Counted from the first letter of the stretch, positions 17,639-27,360 are shown. The stretch: 64,000 nucleotides of DNA from Natronincola ferrireducens (GCF_900100845.1 NZ_FNFP01000001.1:1054001-1118000); one strand, 5' to 3'. Translations and numbers: made by a program. The notes: generated by a model from the sequence alone, not told the origin.

Positions 17639-18313
17639 CTATATTGCTAGATAAAATAGAATTCCTAAATAATGGGTGATGCTTCCACCTAGCACAAACA
17701 AATGCCATATACCATGGTTAAAAGGAATTTTTTTACACGCATAAAATATTACTCCAAAGGTATAAAATAACCCTCCTGCCAAAAGCCAACCAAACAATCC
17801 TCTAGGAACTGTATGTAGCATTGGCTTGATAGCAATTACAATAAGCCATCCCATAAGAATATAAATTATAGTAGAGAGATGTTTAATTTTATCGATAGAA
17901 ATAACCTTTAAAACGATGCCTACTATAGCTAAAGACCAAATGATTGTGAAAAGGGTCCAGCCCCAGCTACCCCTAAGAGCTACAAGGGTGATGGGAGTAT
18001 AACTTCCTGCTATGAATAAGTAAATTGCAACATGATCTAAAACCCTAAAAATTCTTTTTGTTTTTTCATGAAAAATGCTATGATAGAGTGTAGAAGCTGT
18101 GTAAAGAAAAAATAAAGTAAACCCGTATATGCTAAAGCTTATGATCCCCCAAATATCACCTTTGATACTGGCAAAAGCAATTAGAATCGCTAAGGCAACT
18201 ATACTAAGAAGTATACCAATACCATGGCTTATACTATTAAAAATTTCTTCTGCGAGAGTGTATCTACTAAGACGTTTATCGTTTTTGGAGTCTACTACTG
18301 GATTATAAGGCAT
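17639..18313 (-). CDS. Hemolysin III / PAQR family membrane protein
   Basis: Seven-helix membrane protein of 224 residues. PAQR/hemolysin III markers: N-terminal EEIFNSISHGIG, SSTLYHS-type TASTLYHSIFHE, a DHVAIYLFIAGSYTPI helix and the C-terminal HGIWHLFVLGGSITHYLGI. The conserved histidines in these three motifs form the metal site of the superfamily. The cellular role in Firmicutes is uncertain despite the hemolysin name. A minus-strand ribosome binding site GGAGGTG precedes the ATG. Confidence 0.88.
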   Translation of the reverse strand: MPYNPVVDSKNDKRLSRYTLAEEIFNSISHGIGILLSIVALAILIAFASIKGDIWGIISFSIYGFTLFFLYTASTLYHSIFHEKTKRIFRVLDHVAIYLFIAGSYTPITLVALRGSWGWTLFTIIWSLAIVGIVLKVISIDKIKHLSTIIYILMGWLIVIAIKPMLHTVPRGLFGWLLAGGLFYTFGVIFYACKKIPFNHGIWHLFVLGGSITHYLGILFYLAI

Positions 18314-18494
18314 GCTTTACTTTCACCTCCGTTTAATATTTGTTAGTTATTTTGCACATGCAACGATGTATTTAAACCTATGATAAAATACTTTTTACTA
18401 ATATTATACATTAGTTGAGGGATAGATGACAGGAAAACTTTAATTTTATTTGATGATTATTGCAATATTGAGTTAATATGCAGGAGGTAATGCT

Positions 18495-18965
18495 ATGAAA
18501 AAGACAAATGCAGCGAGGGTATTAGATAAACTAAAAATTTTTTATGATATTCGTGAATATGAAGTGGAAGAAACAGACTTAAGTGCTGAAAATGCAGCTG
18601 AAAAAGTAGGATTCCCTCTAGAACAAGTATTTAAAACATTAGTAGCCAAGGGGGACAAAACTGGGGTAATCATATGTTGTATATCAGGAGAAAGAGAACT
18701 AAATTTGAAAAAAATAGCTGCATTAAGTAAAAATAAAAAAGTAGACTTAGTCCCTTTAAAAGAAGTTCAGCAGTTGACAGGGTATATTCGAGGCGGTGTT
18801 TCACCAATTGCAATGAAAAAAAGCTACCCTACATATATTGATGAAAGAGCTATTGAATTTTCCATGATTATGATTAGTGCTGGTCTTCGAGGTTGTCAGC
18901 TTCTCCTCCATCCTCAAGATTTAGCCAAGGCTGTTAAAGGAACTTTTGGTGATATAACCAACTGA
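18495..18965 (+). CDS. ybaK: Cys-tRNA(Pro)/Cys-tRNA(Cys) deacylase YbaK family
   Basis: Trans-editing hydrolase that clears mischarged Cys-tRNA(Pro). The 156-residue protein has the family pattern: TNAARVLDKLKI at the N-terminus, the conserved VFKTLVAKGDK with its essential lysine, and the C-terminal GGVSPIAMKKSYPTYIDE segment followed by ISAGLRGCQLLLHP. An AGGAGG ribosome binding site is nine bases from ATG 18495. Single gene, divergent from the hemolysin III gene. Confidence 0.92.
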   Translation: MKKTNAARVLDKLKIFYDIREYEVEETDLSAENAAEKVGFPLEQVFKTLVAKGDKTGVIICCISGERELNLKKIAALSKNKKVDLVPLKEVQQLTGYIRGGVSPIAMKKSYPTYIDERAIEFSMIMISAGLRGCQLLLHPQDLAKAVKGTFGDITN

Positions 18966-19142
18966 AGTATAGGTTTCTAAAATGCTATTAAAGAGTGGGG
19001 TTGTTATTAGCATTAGGATATTAAGTTTAGTAATAATGATATTAAAGTACTGATTTTTAAATTTACACATAAAAAATTGAAACTTTCTTTGGATATAAAA
19101 CGTCTAAATAGATAAGACGAAAAAGCTGAAGGAGTAGAAAAA

Positions 19143-19619
19143 ATGAAAAAAGTAATTTTATTAATTCTCATAAGTATTACTTTGTTATCAGCCTGTGCTC
19201 CCGTAAGTAATACCAATCAATCTACATATATACATATGCCTCATGAAATAATCTTTTATCATAATGGTGATGAAATTATAATAGGGGGAGAAAGTAAGGG
19301 CTATGAAACTCTTCTTTCTTTAATTGATAAAGTTATTGCTGATACAGAGAATGTAGGAATGATGAAATCTATTATTAGAAATCCTAATGAACAAAAGGTT
19401 AAGTCTTCAGAGTATGCATTAGAGCTTATTTATTGTGATGCAATAAAAACTTCTCTAATGATTAATGGAAGAAGGGAAACTATAGTGTTTAGTAAGGTTT
19501 TTATACCTCTAGATAGTAATACTATATTTATTGGAATTGATGAAGGGTACAGCAATAGAGGGATTTCAGTATCCTTTATACCTAAAGAACTTGTAGTAGC
19601 TCTATTAGATGTTGTATAA
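19143..19619 (+). CDS. Small lipoprotein of unknown function
   Basis: A 158-residue exported lipoprotein. The signal peptide MKKVILLILISITLLSAC ends in the lipobox LLSAC with the modified cysteine at 18. The mature part has no motif I recognise; it is mixed in composition, with several predicted beta strands. The ribosome binding site GAAGGAG is well placed, and a strong terminator follows at 19666, so this is a single-gene unit. Many clostridial genomes carry such orphan lipoproteins; I cannot assign a role. Confidence 0.75.
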   Translation: MKKVILLILISITLLSACAPVSNTNQSTYIHMPHEIIFYHNGDEIIIGGESKGYETLLSLIDKVIADTENVGMMKSIIRNPNEQKVKSSEYALELIYCDAIKTSLMINGRRETIVFSKVFIPLDSNTIFIGIDEGYSNRGISVSFIPKELVVALLDVV

Positions 19620-19665
19620 TCAAAAAAACTTCTAAAAAATAAAATAGAAATCCAAAGATCTCCAT

Positions 19666-19710
19666 AAAAGCGTTAGCACTCATAACATTTGTTTGAATGC
19701 TAACGCTTTT
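19666..19710 (+). terminator. Terminator after lipoprotein gene
   Basis: A 13-bp perfect stem AAAAGCGTTAGCA / TGCTAACGCTTTT with a 19-base loop and T residues in the 3' arm. Confidence 0.8.
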
Positions 19711-19805
19711 GAAAAGAGATTATAGACTAATAAAGAGGTTTTTTATGAGTTTTTTCATGAAATTTAAGCAAAAGATTTAATTAAAGAAATTAGGGGGCTT
19801 TATAT

Positions 19806-21653
19806 ATGTTAGGAAATATCGTTTTATTTACTATGGGTATATTTATAAAAATTTTCATTTTTCATTTTTTTATGGAGATACCAAGAAATTTATTATTAAT
19901 AACTTTTAACAATTTATTAGTTATACTTGCTATTTATTGTTTAGCAGGCTTAGTAAAGGAAGGAAGAAGGTTAAAAGTTTTTCTCTTGGCCAATATTATC
20001 CTATCCCTCCTAATTTTTGTAGATGCCATGTACTATAGTCATTTTTTTACACTAATACCTATACATAGTATTTATCAAGTAGGTCAATTAGGACCCGTAT
20101 CAAACAGCATTTTTACTTTATTGAAACCCGGATACTTATTGGTTTTTATAGATACTATTTTTTTATGGATTTATTATAAAAAGCAGCACCGAACAATACC
20201 TATACTTGAAAGAAAGCACAAACTAGTTTTAGCTGGGGCATTTTTTGTATTTGTTTTTTCAGTGGCGGGGGGCGTCTATAAAGTTGGAAGAGATACAGAA
20301 GGAAATTATACTCCTCACAATTTAGGAATAATTAATTATCATCTATATGATATAGGTAGGTTCTTTGTAAAAAGTTCTCTAGATATAGATCGTGTTGAGG
20401 CTGTCATGGATATAGTCAATTATGAAACCGACAATCCAAGAGGATTTGGCTTAGTTAAAAATAGAAATGTCATTGTTATTCAAGCAGAATCTACACAAAA
20501 CTTTGTCATTAATCAAGAAATTGAAGGGCAGATGATTACACCTGTATTAAATCAGTTAATTAATAAAGATAGTATCTATTTTAGTCGATATTATGAACAG
20601 GTAGGTTGGGGAAATACCTCTGATGCAGAATTTGTATCCCATAACGGCTTCTATCCTTCTACCGGAACCTTTAGTTATAAAGCCTTTGAGGAAAATGATT
20701 TTATAAATCTACCGATCCTATTAAAAGAAAGGGGATATAGCACCATTGCTTTTCATGGGAATCATGGTTCCTTTTGGAACCGGGATAACATTTATAATGC
20801 TCAAGGATTTGATACCTTCATTAGCTTAGAAAAGCTAGAAGAGGATGAATTAATAGGTATAGGGTTAAGTGATGCATCACTTTTTAGACAGTCTATTAAA
20901 CATTTAAAAAATCTGAAGCAACCCTTTTACTCCTTCTATGTTACACTAACTTCCCATCATCCCTTTACTATGGAGGATCATGATAAAGGGCTAACTATTG
21001 AGGGGGAATATAGTGGCACTCTTCTAGAGGATTATTTACAGACAGTACATTATTTAGACCAACAAATAGGAAACTTTATAGAGATGCTAAAGCAAGAAGG
21101 GTTATATGATAATAGTATCATTGTAATCTATGGGGACCATGAGGGTTTAGACATGAGAAATGAAGAAGCAAATGACTTATTATCTTCTTTTTTAGCAAAA
21201 CCATATGAAGAAGATGAAATGTTTCGTGTTCCTATGATTGTGCACATTCCTAATAGTGGTGTGAAAGAAGAAGTGACCATTGCTGGCGGTCAAATAGATT
21301 TTTTTCCTACAATGGCAAATTTATTAGGACTAAGTATAAAGACGGATCAGGTATTAGGAAAGGATCTGTTAAATATTAAAGAAGGATTTGTAGCAAAGCA
21401 AGTTCATATAGCAAAAGGCTCCTTTATAGATAATGATAAAGTATTTATCATATCCAGTGACGGTGTTTTTGAAAACAGCAGAGCTTGGAACATCTATACC
21501 GGTGAAGCTGTTGACTTAGAAGAATGCAGAGAAGGCTATGAAAGAGCTTTAGGAGAGATTAACTTATCGGAATATATATTAGAAAATAATTTAGTATCAG
21601 TAGTTAAAGAAAAGGGGTTAGAGTATATTTTGAGCATCATCTATAAAAGATGA
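19806..21653 (+). CDS. LTA synthase family membrane sulfatase
   Basis: A 615-residue membrane enzyme of the lipoteichoic-acid synthase type, which moves glycerol phosphate from phosphatidylglycerol to a surface polymer. About five N-terminal helices (to residue 165) are followed by an extracellular sulfatase-fold domain. The catalytic threonine is T271 in GNTSDAEF, with metal-site motifs VIQAEST, YGDHEG and HGNHGSFWNRD. The start has a GGGGG-type ribosome binding site. The last codons and the stop lie inside the terminator hairpin. Whether it is the primary LtaS or a paralogue (primase or YfnI-like) cannot be told. Confidence 0.9.
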   Translation: MLGNIVLFTMGIFIKIFIFHFFMEIPRNLLLITFNNLLVILAIYCLAGLVKEGRRLKVFLLANIILSLLIFVDAMYYSHFFTLIPIHSIYQVGQLGPVSNSIFTLLKPGYLLVFIDTIFLWIYYKKQHRTIPILERKHKLVLAGAFFVFVFSVAGGVYKVGRDTEGNYTPHNLGIINYHLYDIGRFFVKSSLDIDRVEAVMDIVNYETDNPRGFGLVKNRNVIVIQAESTQNFVINQEIEGQMITPVLNQLINKDSIYFSRYYEQVGWGNTSDAEFVSHNGFYPSTGTFSYKAFEENDFINLPILLKERGYSTIAFHGNHGSFWNRDNIYNAQGFDTFISLEKLEEDELIGIGLSDASLFRQSIKHLKNLKQPFYSFYVTLTSHHPFTMEDHDKGLTIEGEYSGTLLEDYLQTVHYLDQQIGNFIEMLKQEGLYDNSIIVIYGDHEGLDMRNEEANDLLSSFLAKPYEEDEMFRVPMIVHIPNSGVKEEVTIAGGQIDFFPTMANLLGLSIKTDQVLGKDLLNIKEGFVAKQVHIAKGSFIDNDKVFIISSDGVFENSRAWNIYTGEAVDLEECREGYERALGEINLSEYILENNLVSVVKEKGLEYILSIIYKR

Positions 21654-21667
21654 TGCTCAAAACTTTT
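21628..21667 (+). terminator. Terminator overlapping the end of the LTA synthase gene
   Basis: TTTGAGCATCATC pairs perfectly with GATGATGCTCAAA across a 7-base loop; a T run follows. The stop codon TGA (21651-21653) is inside the 3' arm, so the last seven or so codons form the 5' arm. Confidence 0.88.
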
Positions 21668-21722
21668 TAGAAATAGTATCAATGCTTATTTAAGCAAAAA
21701 TCTAAGTCTAGAACAACTTAGA

Positions 21723-23000
21723 TTAACCTTCTATTTTGGAGGTTTCTTCATCAACATTATTTTCTAACTCTAACGTGGATTTTAAATTGACAATACAATC
21801 TTTTTCGTTAGCATAGCCCAAAACAATATCTTCCGCTAAAGAGCGACATGATGGGGATCCACAAGCACCACAATCAATTTGAGGAAGACTTTTTAAAACA
21901 TCTTCAATCTTCATCAGCTTTTCTATAGCTTTAGAAAGATTAGTATCTAGTTTAGTGGAGTAGAGGGGATTAATGGTTTCTGTAAACAAAAAACTTTCAA
22001 ACCCTTTCAGGTCTACTTTAGAAGCATAGCTATAATGGGTCTCTGCTAAACGTCTAATGCGATTTCGAGCTACAAAGGAGTTTTCAACTGTCAGACTTCC
22101 ACCAACACAACCATTTGTGCAGGCCTGACACTCTAGAAATACCAAGTCATTGATTTTACCATTCTCTATTTCTTCTAATACATCCATCACATTTTCAATG
22201 CCGTCTATGGCAAGGTATTCCTTGACACCTAATGCTTTGCTTTGACCTTCCACTCTAGCCCAATCTATACCTTTGCCAGAAACCTTAAAGACTTCTCCAG
22301 TTTTTGTACTATCTAAATTTTTGCTAATCATTAAAAATAAAGATTTTATTGAAATTGCCCCATCAACATAAGAGGTTTTTGTACCAATGGGTTTTTTGAA
22401 ACTAAATATTCTTGCTGTACATGGGGAAATATAGAATATACCTATATCATCCTCTGATAATTGCAACTCTTTAACCAATTTAGTACGCATCATATAAGCA
22501 GTTATCTCAATGGGAGAATCAACAGGTAGAATATGATCAATGAGCTCATGAAACCGTAGTTGAATTAATCGAATAATGGCCGGACAAGATGAAGAAATAA
22601 CAGGCAACTTTGGGTTAGATGCAATGTAATTTTTGGTATATTTGGTTATTAGATCTGCACTATGGGAAATATCGTATACATCATTAAAGCCATATTGTTT
22701 AATACTATTAATAATTTGTGATGGAGTAATATTTTCATTAAACTGACTATATAAAACAGGATCAATTAGTGCAACACGATAAGGGTAGCGAAAAATATAT
22801 TGAAGATCATGGGTAATACCACTAAAGGCATTAAAAGGACATATATTGATACAAGTACCACAATTAATACATTTACTTTCGAGTATTTTAGCTTTTCTAT
22901 TTTTCACCCTTATTGCTTCAGTGGGGCAACGCTTAATACAGTTAGTACAGCCTGTGCACTTAGACGGATCAAGGGCTATCGCATGGATTAGGGAACGCAT
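21723..23000 (-). CDS. [FeFe]-hydrogenase-like protein, HsfB/sensory type
   Basis: An iron-sulfur protein of 425 residues. Two N-terminal 4Fe-4S motifs (CTGCTNCIKRCP at 15-26 and CINCGTCINICP at 44-55) are followed by a hydrogenase H-domain and a C-terminal CxxCx4C cluster motif (C377, C380, C385, with C402). The H-cluster cysteines are kept: C139 in SSSCP (L1), C194 in SPCTAR (L2), C294 and C298 in ACTNGCVGG (L3). The catalytic proton-shuttle cysteine of TSCCP is serine here. This fits the putative H2-sensing HsfB group rather than a production enzyme. The usual phosphatase and anti-sigma partners are not adjacent. Confidence 0.8.
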   Translation of the reverse strand: MRSLIHAIALDPSKCTGCTNCIKRCPTEAIRVKNRKAKILESKCINCGTCINICPFNAFSGITHDLQYIFRYPYRVALIDPVLYSQFNENITPSQIINSIKQYGFNDVYDISHSADLITKYTKNYIASNPKLPVISSSCPAIIRLIQLRFHELIDHILPVDSPIEITAYMMRTKLVKELQLSEDDIGIFYISPCTARIFSFKKPIGTKTSYVDGAISIKSLFLMISKNLDSTKTGEVFKVSGKGIDWARVEGQSKALGVKEYLAIDGIENVMDVLEEIENGKINDLVFLECQACTNGCVGGSLTVENSFVARNRIRRLAETHYSYASKVDLKGFESFLFTETINPLYSTKLDTNLSKAIEKLMKIEDVLKSLPQIDCGACGSPSCRSLAEDIVLGYANEKDCIVNLKSTLELENNVDEETSKIEG

Positions 23001-23334
23001 AACAATCCCTCCTAAGGTTATAATAAATATTAGTTATTTATAAAAGTTTTTAGTTAGTTAATATTATATATAATATTATACAATGAAAAAATAAATTTTA
23101 AAAATATTTTTATGATTTTTAATATTTTATTGCTATAAGAGAAATTTTATTAATTAAATAATAAAAAGTTAGATCATTAATAAAAATAGAATTATTTTAA
23201 ATTCATACTATTTTTTAATGTATTGCAAGTTTTTGAAATATGGGGTAATATAATTTAGTATGTAAAAGGAATAATAATATAATTATCAGAAGTATCAAGA
23301 AAAAATCACAAAAAATCTACAGAAAAGGAGTGTC
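23001..23334. other. Divergent intergenic region, very AT-rich
   Basis: About 330 bases separating the hydrogenase-like gene and the symporter gene, which point away from each other. It should hold both promoters, but the sequence is so AT-rich that I cannot pick them with confidence. I see no gene or stable hairpin. Confidence 0.5.
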
Positions 23335-24483
23335 ATGATGAAAAATTTAGGTTTATTGCCAAAATTAATTATTGGTATTGTTCTAGGGATTGTTATTGGA
23401 TCTACAAAAATTGAGTTTCTTACTAGACTTTTAGTAACCTTTAGTGGAATTTTTGGTAACTTTTTAGGTTACGTTATTCCTCTACTCATTATTGGTTTTG
23501 TTGCTCCAGGTATTGCAGAGTTAGGTGGTAAGGCCGGAAGATTACTGGGGATTACGGCTGGAATAGCTTACTTATCCACAGTACTGGCTGGTATATTAGC
23601 ATTTTTAGCAGCTTCAATAATTTTGCCAGCAATTATAACTGCTGGTGGAGAAACAGCAGCTGAAGGATTAATAGCTAATCCTTATTTTGAAATTCAAATG
23701 CCTGCTATAATGGGTGTTATGACTGCTCTAGTAACAGCCTTCTTGTTAGGTTTAGGTATGGCAGCTATTAAAGGCGATACAATGTTGCGTTTCATGCAGG
23801 AATTCCAAAAAATTATACAAAAGGTTATTGAAGCCATTATTATTCCATTACTACCAATACATATAGCTGGAATATTTGCAAGAATGGCTTATTCAGGTGA
23901 GGTAATAGAAACCTTAGCTGTATTTGGAAGGGTATTTGTACTAGTTATTGCAGTTCACATTGTTTATATTATCATCCAGTATTTAGTTGCTGGATCTATT
24001 ACAGGAATAAATCCTTTCAGAGGAATTAAAAATATGTTACCTGCTTATTTTACTGCTATTGGTACACAATCTTCAGCAGCAACGATTCCTGTTACTGTTA
24101 GAAGCACATTAAATAATAATGTATCTGATGAGGTGGCGGAGTTTGCAATACCTCTATGTGCAACTATTCATTTAGCAGGAAGTACAATTACCTTAACAAC
24201 CTGTGCTATTGCTGTTATGGCATTAGAAGGATTAAATCTAGGATTTGGAGAAGTGTTTCCATTTATTCTAATGCTGGGAGTTACTATGGTAGCAGCACCA
24301 GGAGTACCTGGTGGAGCAATCATGGCAGCCCTAGGACTTTTAGAAACAATGTTAGGCTTTACTGATGGACAACTTGCTTTAATGATGGCATTATACATTG
24401 CTCAAGATAGCTTTGGAACTGCAGCTAATGTAACTGGTGATGGTGCTATTGCATTAATTGTAAATAAATTTGCTAGAAGCTAA
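23335..24483 (+). CDS. Dicarboxylate/amino acid:cation symporter (DAACS family)
   Basis: A sodium- or proton-coupled transporter of 382 residues with about eight helices and re-entrant loops. Family signatures: LIGFVAPGIAELGGKAGRLLG near the N-terminus, the serine-rich GTQSSAATIPVTVRS loop (hairpin HP1) and the AAPGVPGGAIMAALGLL HP2 loop. An aspartate in the last helix (YIAQDSFGTAANVTGDGA) contacts the substrate amine in amino-acid carriers. The protein is short for the family, whose members are often above 400. The substrate (glutamate, aspartate, serine or dicarboxylate) cannot be read. Tandem ATGs at 23335 and 23338 follow an AAAGGAG ribosome binding site. Confidence 0.88.
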   Translation: MMKNLGLLPKLIIGIVLGIVIGSTKIEFLTRLLVTFSGIFGNFLGYVIPLLIIGFVAPGIAELGGKAGRLLGITAGIAYLSTVLAGILAFLAASIILPAIITAGGETAAEGLIANPYFEIQMPAIMGVMTALVTAFLLGLGMAAIKGDTMLRFMQEFQKIIQKVIEAIIIPLLPIHIAGIFARMAYSGEVIETLAVFGRVFVLVIAVHIVYIIIQYLVAGSITGINPFRGIKNMLPAYFTAIGTQSSAATIPVTVRSTLNNNVSDEVAEFAIPLCATIHLAGSTITLTTCAIAVMALEGLNLGFGEVFPFILMLGVTMVAAPGVPGGAIMAALGLLETMLGFTDGQLALMMALYIAQDSFGTAANVTGDGAIALIVNKFARS

Positions 24484-24517
24484 GATGATTAAATTTAAAG
24501 AAATAAATAAAGGTTAA

Positions 24518-24557
24518 ACAAGCTAAAAGAGAAGGGACACCTTCTCTTTTAGCTTGT
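24518..24557. terminator. Bidirectional terminator between symporter and nadK
   Basis: A 17-bp perfect stem CAAGCTAAAAGAGAAGG with its complement and a short loop, with T-rich sequence on the plus-strand 3' side. Confidence 0.88.
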
Positions 24558-24566
24558 TTTTGGTTA

Positions 24567-25373
24567 TTATAAGAATTTTTGTATAACTTTACTCCAGAAA
24601 TTAAAGTCCTTTAAACGGAGCATTTTTACTTTAAGCTCAGATAATTGTAAAGACACTTCTGTAATACCTGCATAGCGATGTTCAACACCATCGCTAACCA
24701 ACACAATAGAATTTTCAAATCGATATTCTGGATTTACTTTGATAATGGTTTCAGTTGGGAAAATAACACTGGAGGTAAAAGAGCGATAGGCATTGGTATT
24801 GATCGGTGCTAAAGGTGTTACCTGAACAATATTAAGTTTTGGATCTACCAAACTTCCCCCAACAGAATAATTGTAAGCAGTGCTGCCGGTAGACGTAGCT
24901 ACCAATATACCATCACCACTAAACTTTTGAATAAGGTGATTATTTACTGAGATTGTCATATGAATCGTACGAGATTTATCACCCTTTATAACAATTTCGT
25001 TAATACCTCTAGCTTCAATACAATTATTTCTAGTACAAATAGTAGCTTCAATAGGACTAAGTTCCTCTATAAAGTAATCTCCAGATACATATTTTTCTAA
25101 AAAACTATCGATTTCATCTGGATTCACCTCAGCAAAAAAGCCTAAATGGCCTGTGTTAATTCCTATAATTGGAATATCAGGAAAATTGTACTTGTGTAGC
25201 GCTCCTAAAAAAGAACCATCTCCACCAATACAAATAATTAGTTCAGCATCGTAACTAAAATCAACAGCTATTTCAAAGCCTAATTGTATGAGCTTAGTTT
25301 TTAAATAGGAGGCAGTATCTACAGAGGTTTTAGCATCGTTATATACAATATTGATTATTTTTCTTTCTACCAT
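24567..25373 (-). CDS. nadK: NAD kinase
   Basis: Phosphorylates NAD to NADP. The protein is about 268 residues. The kinase signature GGDGSFL with the following GINTGHLGFF, and the nucleotide-binding ATSTGSTAYNYSVGGSLVDP, are both clear. I chose the second ATG (25371-25373, giving MVERK) because the minus-strand AAAGGAG lies seven bases before it; the first ATG at 25377-25379 is too close to that ribosome binding site. Convergent with the symporter gene and divergent from the pseudouridine synthase gene. Confidence 0.93.
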   Translation of the reverse strand: MVERKIINIVYNDAKTSVDTASYLKTKLIQLGFEIAVDFSYDAELIICIGGDGSFLGALHKYNFPDIPIIGINTGHLGFFAEVNPDEIDSFLEKYVSGDYFIEELSPIEATICTRNNCIEARGINEIVIKGDKSRTIHMTISVNNHLIQKFSGDGILVATSTGSTAYNYSVGGSLVDPKLNIVQVTPLAPINTNAYRSFTSSVIFPTETIIKVNPEYRFENSIVLVSDGVEHRYAGITEVSLQLSELKVKMLRLKDFNFWSKVIQKFL

Positions 25374-25691
25374 AAACATTCTCCTTTAAATTTAAAATAG
25401 ATAATCTTAAGGTACTTCATTGAAAATTAAGAGAATAGAATTTTAAGACTGTAACCTAAAATCAAAGTCTTGCTAGATATATAAAAGGAAGCTAATATAT
25501 TTAACAAGAAATAAAAATACATATATTGTATTATACTACACTTTTCCAGATATAATAGTAATATTTCTTAAAAAAATATAATTATTATAAATAGTTGACT
25601 GAATTTTTATCTATAAAAATATTCTTGAAAGTTATCATATAAAATCATATAATATGGGGGGCAAATCAATAAATTTAAGGCAGGTGATACT

Positions 25692-26600
25692 ATGATTATA
25701 GAAGGACAACAAAGGGAAGATCGAATTGTGTATGAAGTTACTGAAATCCATAGGGATGAAACAATAAAGGAGTTTTTAAAGAAAAGATTAAATATCTCCA
25801 GTCGACTTTTAACAAAATTGAAGAAAAATCAATCAATTCTTTTGAATGATCATTATGTAAAATATCACGAATCAGTGAAAGAGGGGGACATTATAAAAAT
25901 TGTCATGACAGAAGAACCTAGTCAATTTGAAGGTGAAGATATCCCTCAAGAAATTGTTTATCAAGACGTGGATCTTATTATCATTAATAAATATCCGGGG
26001 ATTGTTACTCATCCTACCAAAAGTCACCAGCAGGGAACTATTGCTAATGCAGCTCAATATTACTTAAACAAAAAGGGACTAAACTGTAGGATACGATTTG
26101 TTAATCGATTGGATATGGATACATCTGGATTATTAATAATAGCTAAAAACCCCTATGCCCATCATATATTATCAGAACAAATGCAGGATAATCAAGTGGA
26201 AAAAAAATATACTGCATTTGTAGAAGGAGTAGTAGAAAAGGATTTTGATACGATTGATGCTCCTATATACCGCCCTGCTATTGAATCTATTAAAAGGGTG
26301 GTGGATGAGAAGGGACAGAAATCCACCACTAAATATAGGGTCATAGAAAGATATAAAGATGCTACAATGATAGAAGTTCAATTATTAACAGGAAGAACCC
26401 ATCAGATTCGAGTACATATGACCCATATAGGCCACCCACTAATCGGGGATAGCTTATATGGAAAAGCTTCAAATCTAGTGAATCGTCAAGCCCTCCATGC
26501 CAGTTATTTAAAATTTTTTCAACCTAGGTATGGAAAACTTGTAGAAGTAAAAGGTGAGTTACCAGAGGACTTAAAGGAATTACAGCAAAAGTTAAGATGA
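25692..26600 (+). CDS. RluA family RNA pseudouridine synthase
   Basis: Converts uridines in rRNA or tRNA to pseudouridine. The 302 residues contain an N-terminal S4-like RNA-binding domain (about 20-80) and the catalytic domain with RFVNRLDMDTSGLL, in which the aspartate of RLD is the nucleophile. The motif reads NRLD rather than the more usual HRLD, a variant seen in Firmicutes members. LLTGRTHQIRVH follows at the C-terminus. The RNA target cannot be predicted. GTG-rich upstream sequence AGGCAGGTG serves as ribosome binding site. Confidence 0.9.
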   Translation: MIIEGQQREDRIVYEVTEIHRDETIKEFLKKRLNISSRLLTKLKKNQSILLNDHYVKYHESVKEGDIIKIVMTEEPSQFEGEDIPQEIVYQDVDLIIINKYPGIVTHPTKSHQQGTIANAAQYYLNKKGLNCRIRFVNRLDMDTSGLLIIAKNPYAHHILSEQMQDNQVEKKYTAFVEGVVEKDFDTIDAPIYRPAIESIKRVVDEKGQKSTTKYRVIERYKDATMIEVQLLTGRTHQIRVHMTHIGHPLIGDSLYGKASNLVNRQALHASYLKFFQPRYGKLVEVKGELPEDLKELQQKLR

Positions 26601-27001
26601 TAAATAATCATTAAAGGAAACAATTTTAAAAAACTTTCATTAATGCTTAATAAGCTTTTAAGGGTGTAGTAGGAATCTATATAGAAGCTTTACTTATAGC
26701 TGAATTGAAACTTTATGAGTTACAAAACGAGATAATGATGTTAGGTAATAAGAGTACAACCATAGAAAAAATTATTTTTCTAAATATATCCAATAAGATG
26801 ATATAAAAATGCCAAAATTAATGAGGGTTTAAAATTCCCGAGGAAAATACCCCCAAGAACTTGAAAGATTTTTAGATATCATGAACTGTGCTTATGAAAA
26901 GTTGAATAATGCATGTTAGAAAAATGTTAGAAAATAGTATAACATAAAAAAAGGGTATCCATTCAAGGAACCCTTTTTCATTGAAATAGCAATATCCATT
27001 T
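26601..27001. other. Intergenic region with terminator of tRNA-Ala
   Basis: About 400 bases without a convincing gene. At 26945-26979 there is a hairpin (GGGTTCC/GGATACCC on the minus strand followed by seven T) that should terminate tRNA-Ala transcription. The remainder is AT-rich and I see nothing in it. Confidence 0.55.
26945..26980 (-). terminator. Terminator of tRNA-Ala
   Basis: On the minus strand AAAAAGGGTTCC, a 6-base loop, then GGATACCCTTTTTTT. The stem is imperfect but the T run is strong, and it starts about 20 bases after the tRNA. Confidence 0.7.
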
Positions 27002-27077
27002 TGGTGGAGATAAGGGGACTTGAACCCCTGACCTCTTGACTGCCAGTCAAGCGCGCTCCCAACTGCGCCATACCCCC
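27002..27077 (-). tRNA. tRNA-Ala, anticodon GGC
   Basis: A 76-base cloverleaf on the minus strand beginning GGGGGTA and ending TATCTCC-ACCA with encoded CCA. D-stem GCGC/GCGC, anticodon stem CTTGA/TCAAG with loop CTGGCAG (anticodon GGC), T-stem AGGGG/CCCCT. The acceptor carries a G3-U70 wobble pair, the alanine identity element, which confirms the assignment independently of the anticodon. Confidence 0.95.
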
Positions 27078-27156
27078 TCGACAAGAATAAGTATACAATA
27101 AAAATTGAAACTTGTAAAGAATTTTATAGAATAAAATTTCAACAGAGTTAGAAGCC

Positions 27157-27351
27157 TTAAAGTCCTCTAACTTCCTTAGCATCTCCTTCGGTAAAGTAGA
27201 GAGTATCTTTACCCTTGCATTTTGGACAAATATTATCCTTCATTTGATATATAACAACAGATCCGCCATCCTCTGAAATTTGCTTGCTAATATCACGTTT
27301 TCTTGAATAATTTTCTGTTTTATAATCACATTTTTTACAAAAAGCAAACAT
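27157..27351 (-). CDS. Small zinc-ribbon protein
   Basis: A 64-residue protein with two CxxC knuckles (CKKC near the N-terminus and CPKC near the middle) separated by about 38 residues, the layout of a zinc ribbon. The length and charge suggest a small nucleic-acid- or protein-binding accessory protein; I cannot name a family. The start is ambiguous: ATG 27351 is 11 bases from a GAAAGG site, while an in-frame GTG at 27360 is only two bases away, so I prefer the ATG. It lies upstream of tRNA-Ala on the same strand, and the two may share a transcript. Confidence 0.6.
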   Translation of the reverse strand: MFAFCKKCDYKTENYSRKRDISKQISEDGGSVVIYQMKDNICPKCKGKDTLYFTEGDAKEVRGL

Positions 27352-27360
27352 TAAAATCAC

